Source of the DNA: Trueperaceae bacterium
GTDB lineage: Bacteria; Deinococcota; Deinococci; Deinococcales; Trueperaceae
Direction of reading: 5' to 3'
NCBI GenBank assembly: GCA_007130355.1
Contig: SLSQ01000084.1
Coordinates: forward strand, 1-6,075
DNA: 6,075 bases
Below, one piece after another: positions 1 to 5,635 of this stretch. Below the pieces are notes generated by a model that had not been told where the DNA came from, ran no database searches, and worked only from the letters and a program-made list of their open reading frames with translations. Made by a program: the position numbers and the translations under genes. The number at the start of each line of letters is the position of its first letter. Within the stretch, counting starts at the first letter, position 1.

Positions 1-30
1 ACGACCACGGCCACGACCACGGCCACGACC
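1..30 (+). repeat. 12-bp tandem repeat encoding the His-rich loop
   Basis: The unit ACGACCACGGCC occurs exactly at 1-12 and 13-24, and its first half again at 25-30. In frame it encodes repeated Asp-His-Gly-His, the metal-chelating loop of the substrate-binding protein. The repeat probably continues upstream of the window. Its length could vary between strains by slippage in 12-base steps without breaking the frame, which is inference. Confidence 0.8.
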
Positions 31-596
31 GCGAGCACGGAGCGGAGGCGCACGAGACGGCGTTCGCCGATGCGAACCCCCACATCTGGCTCGATCCGAT
101 CCTGATGCGGCGCGTCGTCTTCGAACTGGCCGACGTCTGGGCCGCGATCGTCCCCGCCGAGGCCGAGGCGATCGCCGAACGGGCCCGGGCGCTCGGCGAG
201 GAGCTCGAGGCGCTCGACGCCGAACTGCGCACGACCCTCGAACCGATCCGCGGGGCGGCGTTCGTGCCGTTCCACGACGCCTGGCCGTACTTCGCCGACC
301 GGTACGGACTCGACCTCGTGATCGAGATCGAACCGTTCCCCGGCCGCGAACCCACCGCGCGCTACCTCGCCTACGCGCTCGAGCTCATCCGCGAATCCGG
401 CGCGGTCGCGGTGTTCTCGGAGGTGCAGCTCGGCACCCGCTCGGCCCGCGTCGTCGCCGACGAAGCGGGCGTCGGTCTCGGCACCCTCGATCCCCTCGGC
501 GGCGTTTCCGGTCGAGAACGGTACGGCGACCTGCTGCGCTACAATGCGCGGATCCTCGTGGAGACCCTGCACCAGGACGGTCCCCGCGAGCCCTGA
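1..596 (+). CDS. znuA: Zinc (or manganese) ABC transporter substrate-binding protein, C-terminal part
   Basis: This is the metal-binding protein of a cluster A-I (ZnuA/TroA/PsaA) importer, which captures Zn2+ or Mn2+ outside the membrane and hands it to the ZnuB permease. The reading frame enters the window open (first full codon at position 3) and ends at TGA 594-596, so 197 residues are visible; the signal peptide and N-lobe lie upstream. Residues are counted from the first visible one. A His/Asp-rich loop (about 1-18, starting DHGHDHGHD) precedes the family motif NPHIWLDP (25-32). FHDAWPYF (90-97), FSEVQ (138-142) and LDPLGG (162-167) follow. By family alignment from memory the metal ligands are His27, His91, Glu140 and Asp163. 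The His-rich loop is typical of zinc-specific members. The third histidine of E. coli ZnuA appears replaced by Asp, so manganese cannot be excluded. znuC and znuB follow on the same strand. Family assignment is very secure, metal choice less so. Confidence 0.93.
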   Translation, partial: DHGHDHGHDREHGAEAHETAFADANPHIWLDPILMRRVVFELADVWAAIVPAEAEAIAERARALGEELEALDAELRTTLEPIRGAAFVPFHDAWPYFADRYGLDLVIEIEPFPGREPTARYLAYALELIRESGAVAVFSEVQLGTRSARVVADEAGVGLGTLDPLGGVSGRERYGDLLRYNARILVETLHQDGPREP

Positions 597-611
597 CCCC
601 CGCCGACTCGA

Positions 612-662
612 CGCCGCACGTCGCGGCGGGCGGCTCCGGCCGTCCCGTCGCGGCGTGCCGCC
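612..662 (+). other. Hairpin-prone spacer between znuA and znuC
   Basis: The 79-base gap 597-675 holds two possible consecutive stem-loops. The first is CGCCGC (612-617) pairing with GCGGCG (623-628) around a 5-base loop. The second is GGCGGC (629-634) pairing with GCCGCC (657-662) around a 22-base loop and ending right before the znuC ribosome binding site. An alternative 7-bp pairing, CCCGCCG (599-605) with CGGCGGG (624-630), competes with the first. No T-run follows, so this is not a standard intrinsic terminator. It might set the ratio of binding protein to ATPase/permease by mRNA processing or partial termination. In such GC-rich DNA these pairings may also be chance. Confidence 0.35.
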
Positions 663-668
663 AGGGAG
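663..668 (+). promoter_or_regulatory. Ribosome binding site deciding the znuC start
   Basis: AGGGAG lies seven bases before ATG 676. It supports this start over the upstream in-frame ATG at 544, which lies inside znuA and would add 44 residues unlike any ABC ATPase. The three predicted leaderless starts elsewhere in the window have no comparable site. Confidence 0.75.
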
Positions 669-675
669 CTGCTCG

Positions 676-1416
676 ATGGCCACCGTCCCAGCGCTGCACC
701 TGCACCACGTGACCGTCCGCCGCGGCGAGGTCGAGATCCTCACCGACGTGGACCTCGATCTGCCGCCCGGGCGGTTCCTGGCGATCCTGGGGCCGAACGG
801 TTCCGGCAAGTCGACCCTCGTCAAGGTCGCGCTCGGACTGGTCGCGCCCGACCGCGGCCACGCAGCCATCTTCGGCGTCGACGCCGGCGACGCCCCCGAG
901 CGGATCGGGTACGTACCCCAGCTCAAGACGTTCGACCGCACCTTCCCCGCGACCGCGCTCGAACTGGTCGTCAGTGGACTGCGTCGGCGCTGGCCGGCGC
1001 GCGTCCCGCCCCGCGAACGCGAGCGCGCGGTCGCCGCTCTGGCCGACGTCGGTGCGGAGCACCTGGCGCGGAGGTCGCTCTCCCGTCTTTCCGGCGGCGA
1101 GCTGCAACGCGCCTTCCTCGCCCGGGCGCTCGTCCGTCGCCCCGACCTCGTGGTGCTCGACGAGCCGGCCACCGGCGTCGACTTCCTCGCCGAGCACGAC
1201 CTGAGCCGACTGCTCGAGCGGTACCAGGAGGAGACCGGAGCGACCATCGTGATGGTGACGCACGACCTCGCGGCGGCCCGGCATCACGCCAGCGACGTCC
1301 TCGTCCTGAACCGTGTCGTACACGGCTTCGGCCCGCCCGAGGAGGCGCTCGCTCGGGACTGTCTCGAACGAGCGTACGGGCACGTCGGGCACGACCACGG
1401 ACCGGTGATCGGATGA
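676..1416 (+). CDS. znuC: Zinc/manganese ABC transporter ATP-binding protein
   Basis: This 246-residue ATPase powers metal import by pairing with the ZnuB permease on the cytoplasmic face. All nucleotide-binding motifs are intact: Walker A GPNGSGKST (39-47), Q-loop Gln82 in YVPQ, signature LSGGE (138-142), Walker B with catalytic Glu163 in VVLDEP (159-164), D-loop GVD (167-169) and H-loop His196 in VTHD. The Q-loop context and the overall length fit the ZnuC/MntB group. The start is ATG 676, chosen for its ribosome binding site and because homology begins there. The C-terminus carries a small His cluster, HVGHDH (236-241), which may contact metal, but that is inference. Its stop overlaps the znuB start (ATGA, 1413-1416), implying translational coupling and equal amounts of the two subunits. 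Confidence 0.95.
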   Translation: MATVPALHLHHVTVRRGEVEILTDVDLDLPPGRFLAILGPNGSGKSTLVKVALGLVAPDRGHAAIFGVDAGDAPERIGYVPQLKTFDRTFPATALELVVSGLRRRWPARVPPRERERAVAALADVGAEHLARRSLSRLSGGELQRAFLARALVRRPDLVVLDEPATGVDFLAEHDLSRLLERYQEETGATIVMVTHDLAAARHHASDVLVLNRVVHGFGPPEEALARDCLERAYGHVGHDHGPVIG

Positions 1417-2255
1417 TCGCCGAGCTCGCCACCATGCTCGACTTCGGCTTCATGCAACGGGCGCTCGCGGCCGGCGCCGCGATCGCGCTCATGGCCGGGC
1501 TCCTCGGCGTCTTCGTGGTGCAGCGCGGACTCGCCTTCCTAGGCGACGGTCTGGCGCACGCCTCGTTCGGCGGGATCGCGCTCGGCGCCCTGCTCGCCTA
1601 CGGCTTCGGGAACGCCGGGCTGCTGGCCCAGCCGCTCTGGGTCGCGCTGCCGTTCACCCTCGTCGCGGCGATCGCGATCGCCTGGGTGCGCGACCGGACC
1701 GAACTGGCGAGCGACACCGCGATCGGCGTCGCCTTCGCCGTCTCGGTCGCGCTCGGGGTGCTCTTCCTCTCCCGCATCCCGCCCGACCGCGCCGTGGTGG
1801 ACGTCTGGCACCTGATGTTCGGCTCGATCCTGGCGGTCGGTCCTGACGAACTGCGGATCATCCTGATCACCGCCGGACTCGTCAGCGCGACGCTCCTGCT
1901 CCTCTGGAGCCGGCTCGCGTACGCGACGTTCGACCCGGAGCTGGCGACGACCGACGGGATCCGCGTGCGCCTGCTCGACTACGGGCTCTTCGGTCTGGCC
2001 GCCGTCGCCGTGGTCGTGAGCGCCCAGGTGGTCGGCGTGGTGCTGATGGCCGCCTACCTGGTGATTCCGGCCGCCGCCGCGCGCCTCCTCACGCGCTCGC
2101 TCGCGCGCACCACCGTCGTGTCCGTCGCGATCGGAACGGTCACGACCGTCGCGGGACTCGTCGCGTCGTACGCGATCGACGTCCCGAGCGGCTCGGCGAT
2201 CATCCTGCTGCAGGCCGGTCTGTTCCTGATCGCGACGCTGCTTCGGCCGCGCTGA
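1413..2255 (+). CDS. znuB: Zinc/manganese ABC transporter permease
   Basis: This 280-residue integral membrane protein of the ABC-3 permease family (ZnuB/MntC/TroC type) forms the channel through which the metal crosses the cytoplasmic membrane. About eight hydrophobic spans are visible, roughly at 17-37, 47-65, 76-92, 103-120, 147-167, 192-222, 233-253 and 259-277. Family-typical stretches are FMQRALAAG (13-21), LGDGLAHASFGGIALG (43-58), FDPELATTDGI (173-183), VVGVVLMAAYLVIPAAAARL (206-225) and PSGSAI (258-263). The length matches the family. The ATG lies in the ATGA overlap with znuC, with no good ribosome binding site of its own, so translation is probably coupled. An internal ATG at 1434 (Met8) is a possible alternative start. 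The gene is the last of the operon; its TGA (2253-2255) faces the stop of the minus-strand decarboxylase gene six bases away. Confidence 0.94.
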   Translation: MIAELATMLDFGFMQRALAAGAAIALMAGLLGVFVVQRGLAFLGDGLAHASFGGIALGALLAYGFGNAGLLAQPLWVALPFTLVAAIAIAWVRDRTELASDTAIGVAFAVSVALGVLFLSRIPPDRAVVDVWHLMFGSILAVGPDELRIILITAGLVSATLLLLWSRLAYATFDPELATTDGIRVRLLDYGLFGLAAVAVVVSAQVVGVVLMAAYLVIPAAAARLLTRSLARTTVVSVAIGTVTTVAGLVASYAIDVPSGSAIILLQAGLFLIATLLRPR

Positions 2256-2261
2256 CCGACG

Positions 2262-4145
2262 TCACCGATCCGGCGTCTCCTCGGCGTCCTCGGCGGGCGC
2301 CTCCAGAGCGCCGGCGATCCGACCGGGCTCGGCGTCGAGCGAGGCCACGAGGTCCGCGAAGGTGGTCCGGACGGCGGCGTCGACCTCCGGATCCATCCGG
2401 ATCTTCTCGGGCCAGTCGCGGTCGAACCCTTCCGAGCGCATCTTCGGCGTTCCGTCCGCCACCCAGGTCGGCCCGCCCACGGCGTCGTCGATCGTCTGCA
2501 CGTCCCGTTCGGGATCGATGTTGTTCAGCATCGTCCAGATGCACTCTTCGAAGTCGGCGGGATCGGTGTCGTGGTCGAGGACGGCGATCCAGCGGACGCC
2601 GCGCGCGGCGTTCTGACGCGCGGCCCACTCGCCGAGGTGGCGGCCCTGTTCGGCGCGACGCTTGCGGGTGGTGATGAACCAGAAGCCGTCGCCGCTCTGG
2701 TGCTGCGCCTCGATCTCGCCGTGGAACGGAAGGTCCTCGTCGGCGACCGGGGGTCCCGGCGTCCACGGCTCGCCGGCCCCCTCCTCCGGATGCTTCGTGG
2801 TGCCGTCGAGGATCAGCTTGCTGCCGTAGCTCCAGGCCCGGCTCGCGTGGTCGAGCACGTCGATCGGACCCTTCGCGAACTGCTGGTCGATGCCGGGTCG
2901 CGCCCGCGTCAGCACGTGCCGCCAGAAGCCGGCGTGGTCCTGCGGCGGGACGTTACGGTCGTCGGAGACGAGCAGGACCTTGGCGAACATCATCTGGCCG
3001 AGCCCGAGCAGCCCGTTGGCGACCTTGTAGGCGTGGCCCGGGAACGCCTTTTGGATCACCACGTTCACCAGGTTGTGCGCGATGCCCGCCGGCGGCATGT
3101 GGTAGTCCCGGATCTCCGGCAGGATCAGTTGCGCGGGCGCCAGGAACAGCCGCTCGCTCGCCTCGATCAGGTACGCGTCCTCCATCGGCGGGCGCCCGAC
3201 GATCGTGGCGGGGTAGACCGGCGCACGCCGCATCGTCACCGCGGTCACGTGGAAGGTCGGGTAGAGGTCCTCGAGCGTGTAGAAGCCGGTGTGGTCGCCG
3301 AACGGACCCTCGACCCGCCACGCCTCCTCCGGATCGACGTACCCCTCCAGCACGATCTCGGCCTGGGCCGGCACCTCGAGGTCGACGGTCGCCGCCTTGA
3401 CGAGTTCGATCCGGCGCCCCCGCAACCAGCCGGTCAACGCGTACTCGTTCACGCCGGGGATCGGCGGGATCGGAGCGGTGGCGGCGTAGGTGAGGGCCGG
3501 ATCGCCGCCGAGCGCCACCGCCACCGGAAGCTTCACGCCCGCCTCCTTGGCGCTCTGCAGGTGCCGCGCCCCGGTCTTGTGGCGTTGCCAGTGCATGCCG
3601 GTGGTATTCCGGTCGTACACCTGCATCCGGTACATGCCGACGTTCACGTCGCCGTGCAGCGGATCGCGGGTGATCACCAGCGGCAGCGTCACGAACGGCC
3701 CGCCGTCCTTCGGCCAACAGGTCAGCACCGGCAGGCGGCCGAGGTCGACCTCCTCGCCGCGCAGCACCCGTTCCTGAACCGGGGCCCGTCGGACCCGTTT
3801 CGGGGGCAGGGTGCCGAGGTCCTTCAGCTTCGGCAGGTTCGAGGCGAGACCGAACAGGCCCCCGCCGAGCTTGACGTCGAGCAGGGCGCGGACCCGGTCG
3901 CCGAGCTCGTCGAGGTCCTCGACCCCGAGCGCCCAGGCGGTCCTGCGCCGCGTGCCGTAGAGGCCGATCACGACCGGCATCTCCGAGCCTTCGACGTTCT
4001 CGAACAGGAGCGCCGGACCGCCGCGCTTCACGACGATGTCCGCGAGGGCGGAGATCTCGAGCTCGGGACGGATCGGCTCCCGGATCCGGACCAGTTCGCC
4101 CTTCTCCTCGAGGAACGTCAGAAAGCGCTGCAGATCGGCGAACAT
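2262..4145 (-). CDS. ubiD: UbiD-family prenylated-FMN-dependent decarboxylase, long form (probably menaquinone biosynthesis)
   Basis: UbiD enzymes remove a carboxyl group from aromatic or unsaturated acids using prenylated FMN and a divalent metal; in respiratory quinone synthesis they decarboxylate the ring precursor. The first 460 or so residues align along their length with E. coli UbiD (about 497 residues), recalled from memory. Visible motifs are NVGMYRMQV (168-176), RHKTGA (188-193), NEYALTGWLRG (233-243), EVPAQAEIVLEGY (257-269) and EGPFGDHTGFY (279-289). By homology the metal ligands are Asn168, His189 and Glu234, and the active-site residues are Arg173, Glu279 and Asp284, so the site looks intact. 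The C-terminal ~165 residues exceed E. coli UbiD and appear to repeat the preceding module. This long form resembles decarboxylases of menaquinone-using bacteria, so a menaquinone role is likely but the substrate is not proven. The UbiX flavin prenyltransferase is not in the window. ATG 4145 has no clear ribosome binding site but sits at the expected distance from a -10 box. Confidence 0.93.
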   Translation of the reverse strand: MFADLQRFLTFLEEKGELVRIREPIRPELEISALADIVVKRGGPALLFENVEGSEMPVVIGLYGTRRRTAWALGVEDLDELGDRVRALLDVKLGGGLFGLASNLPKLKDLGTLPPKRVRRAPVQERVLRGEEVDLGRLPVLTCWPKDGGPFVTLPLVITRDPLHGDVNVGMYRMQVYDRNTTGMHWQRHKTGARHLQSAKEAGVKLPVAVALGGDPALTYAATAPIPPIPGVNEYALTGWLRGRRIELVKAATVDLEVPAQAEIVLEGYVDPEEAWRVEGPFGDHTGFYTLEDLYPTFHVTAVTMRRAPVYPATIVGRPPMEDAYLIEASERLFLAPAQLILPEIRDYHMPPAGIAHNLVNVVIQKAFPGHAYKVANGLLGLGQMMFAKVLLVSDDRNVPPQDHAGFWRHVLTRARPGIDQQFAKGPIDVLDHASRAWSYGSKLILDGTTKHPEEGAGEPWTPGPPVADEDLPFHGEIEAQHQSGDGFWFITTRKRRAEQGRHLGEWAARQNAARGVRWIAVLDHDTDPADFEECIWTMLNNIDPERDVQTIDDAVGGPTWVADGTPKMRSEGFDRDWPEKIRMDPEVDAAVRTTFADLVASLDAEPGRIAGALEAPAEDAEETPDR

Positions 4146-4151
4146 GCCGCC

Positions 4152-4157
4152 ATGCTA
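4152..4157 (-). promoter_or_regulatory. Predicted leaderless -10 box of the UbiD gene
   Basis: Read on the minus strand, TAGCAT occupies -12 to -7 relative to the A of ATG 4145, preceded by GGG. It fits the TANNNT -10 hexamer that, in Deinococcus and actinobacteria, lies directly before leaderless genes. Transcription would start at or next to the ATG. No good -35 match lies 16-18 bases further upstream; a 10-bp palindrome (4174-4183) covers that place instead. Confidence 0.55.
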
Positions 4158-4191
4158 CCCAGGCGCGCCCGATCCGCCGGCGGGCGGGGTC

Positions 4192-4206
4192 ACGGTCGGC
4201 GACCGT
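4192..4206 (-). other. Short perfect hairpin after the TraB-like gene
   Basis: ACGGTC (4192-4197) and GACCGT (4201-4206) form a perfect 6-bp stem with a 3-base loop, 19 bases past the stop of the TraB-like gene and 46 bases before the UbiD start. No T-run follows on the minus strand, so it could be a weak or non-classical terminator, an mRNA-stabilising end, or a protein-binding inverted repeat upstream of the UbiD gene. Confidence 0.35.
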
Positions 4207-4225
4207 CGAGCGGCGTCGGGCCCCG

Positions 4226-5572
4226 TCAGAGGAGGCGGGCGAAGATGCGGGCGCCGGCCAGCCAGGTCGCGATCGCGGACCCGAGCGTGGCGCCGAGGAA
4301 CACGAGCAGCGTCCGGGCCACCCGGTTGCGGTACCAGCCGCGCAGGCGCGTGGTGTCGCGCCTCAGGGTCGCGAAGTCGCCGATGCTCGGCTTGCGGCGC
4401 CACAGTTCGATCGCCGCGGCGACGAAGCCGGCCCCGATCGTCGGGTTCAGGCTCGTGAGCGGAGCCGCCAGCGTCGTCCCGATCACGGTGAGCGGGTGCG
4501 CGGCCGCCGCCAAGGTGCCGAGCCCGCCGCCCAGCGCGTTGATCCAGACCCAGTCGCTCAGCAGCTGCCGTCCGAGATCGGGGTCCCGCACGAACCCGAT
4601 CACGAACCCGGTCACGATCAGCGTCACGATCGCCCACGGCACGATCCGCCGCCACGGACCGGCCGGGGGGCGGGCGGAGAGGCCTTCGATCTCGTCGGCG
4701 GGCGCCGTCGCCGGCGGCCGTTCGAGCGCGTCGCGGATCCCGGCCAGGTGACCGGCGCCGACGATCGCCAGCATCCGGGCCGGACGTTCCTCTTCCGGCG
4801 CCGCAGCTTCCGGGCCGTCGCGCGAGGCCGTGGAGGCCCTCTCGGCGGGTGCGCTCCGCTGCGCCAGCGACGCCGCCTCCTGACGGATGCGCGCCGCCAT
4901 GAACCGGTCGCGCTCGGCGATCAGCGGTTCGTACAGGTGCCGCGAGCTCTCGGCGAACTCGGCGAACGTCGCTTCGAGGACGTCGCCGTCCTTGAGCCGT
5001 TCGATCTCGGCCTCGTCGATCTTCTCGCGCGACAGGACGCTCGCCACCAGGCCGCCCAACAGTTCGATCCGCCGCCACCACGGCACCGCCCGCGACACGC
5101 GAGCCAGCGTCACGCCGATGTCCCGGTCGATCAGGGCGAGCCGGACGCCGGCCGCGTCGCTCGCCGCGATCGCTTCGCGGAACTCCTGCCCCGGTTCGAT
5201 GCCGAGCTGATCGGCGAGCCGCTGCTGGTAGGCGCCGAGCGCCAGGTTCGCCGCCATCGCGCCGGCTCGGCCCGTACGCAGCACCGTGAACAGGTCGGTG
5301 CGGTGCATCGCGTCCGGATCGACGAGCGCGGCGTGGCGACCGGCGTCGAGCTCGATCGCCACGAGATCGAACGCGCCGGTCTCGATCCGGGTGCGCACCT
5401 CGTCCGCGCTCGCCCTCGAGACGTGCGCCGTCCCGAGCAGGAGCACCTCGACGCCGTCGACGGCGACGGTCGCGGTGGGACCTCCGGGCGGACCCGGCGG
5501 GCCGTTCGGATCCGGCGATACGGGGGCCGCGACTTCGTCGGCGTCGGGGGCGGAGGAGCGTCCGTCGTCCAT
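4226..5572 (-). CDS. TraB/GumN-family membrane protein
   Basis: This 448-residue protein belongs to the family named after the enterococcal TraB pheromone-shutdown protein; its biochemical role in most bacteria is unknown, though a protease-like fold related to Tiki/EreA has been proposed. An acidic, Pro/Gly-rich N-terminus (1-36) precedes the domain. Conserved motifs are LLGTAHVS (45-52, the GxxH motif with His50), VAIELD (71-76), LIDRDIGVTLARV (147-159), ERDRFMAARI (220-229) and the second histidine motif VGAGHLAGI (271-279, His275). A C-terminal membrane part follows, with spans near 309-328, 343-370, 375-390 and 419-438. An Ala/Glu/Arg-rich stretch (about 233-266) interrupts two motifs that are usually closer together. 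The start ATG 5572 is preferred because a -10 box lies at -12 to -7 and homology begins downstream of it. An in-frame extension to 5941 would overlap the divergent gene antisense. The UbiD gene follows after 80 bases. Confidence 0.88.
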   Translation of the reverse strand: MDDGRSSAPDADEVAAPVSPDPNGPPGPPGGPTATVAVDGVEVLLLGTAHVSRASADEVRTRIETGAFDLVAIELDAGRHAALVDPDAMHRTDLFTVLRTGRAGAMAANLALGAYQQRLADQLGIEPGQEFREAIAASDAAGVRLALIDRDIGVTLARVSRAVPWWRRIELLGGLVASVLSREKIDEAEIERLKDGDVLEATFAEFAESSRHLYEPLIAERDRFMAARIRQEAASLAQRSAPAERASTASRDGPEAAAPEEERPARMLAIVGAGHLAGIRDALERPPATAPADEIEGLSARPPAGPWRRIVPWAIVTLIVTGFVIGFVRDPDLGRQLLSDWVWINALGGGLGTLAAAAHPLTVIGTTLAAPLTSLNPTIGAGFVAAAIELWRRKPSIGDFATLRRDTTRLRGWYRNRVARTLLVFLGATLGSAIATWLAGARIFARLL

Positions 5573-5578
5573 GGGCCC

Positions 5579-5584
5579 AAGGTA
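5579..5584 (-). promoter_or_regulatory. Predicted leaderless -10 box of the TraB-like gene
   Basis: Read on the minus strand, TACCTT lies at -12 to -7 from the A of ATG 5572, preceded by GG. This is the same spacing and GG-TA context as at the other two unit starts, and there is no ribosome binding site. A -35 hexamer with a 17-base spacer would lie at 5602-5607, but no good match is seen. Confidence 0.55.
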
Positions 5585-5623
5585 CCAGCAGCCGCAGGTG
5601 GCGGCGTCGGCCACGCACTTCGG

Positions 5624-5629
5624 TACGCT
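5624..5629 (+). promoter_or_regulatory. Predicted leaderless -10 box of the GAF-domain sensor gene
   Basis: TACGCT lies at -12 to -7 from ATG 5636, preceded by GG, again the TANNNT pattern with no purine-rich ribosome binding site between it and the start. A -35 hexamer with a 17-base spacer would lie at 5601-5606, almost the same bases as those expected for the divergent TraB-like promoter. The two promoters may therefore compete. Confidence 0.55.
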
Positions 5630-5635
5630 GCCGTC

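Noticed and set aside
544..675. An upstream extension of znuC to ATG 544
   Set aside because: The extra 44 residues overlap znuA, do not resemble ABC ATPases, and have no ribosome binding site, whereas ATG 676 has AGGGAG at proper spacing.
385..1398. A 337-codon minus-strand open frame across znuA and znuC
   Set aside because: It is the shadow of two well-conserved genes, with Arg/Gly-rich translation and no motif or start signal.
4207..4225. An intrinsic terminator directly after the TraB-like gene
   Set aside because: The nearby hairpin (4192-4206) has no following T-run on the minus strand and only a 6-bp stem, so it does not meet the usual criteria.
2571..4751. A 726-codon plus-strand open frame antisense to the UbiD and TraB-like genes
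   Set aside because: Long antisense frames are expected in GC-rich coding DNA. The translation is low-complexity, rich in Arg, Val, Ala and Pro with no domain, while the opposite strand encodes clear conserved families.
4155..5618. A 487-codon minus-strand frame overlapping the TraB-like gene
   Set aside because: It is almost entirely Arg/Gly/Ala-rich, as expected from a shifted frame of GC-rich DNA. The TraB frame holds the conserved motifs and membrane spans.
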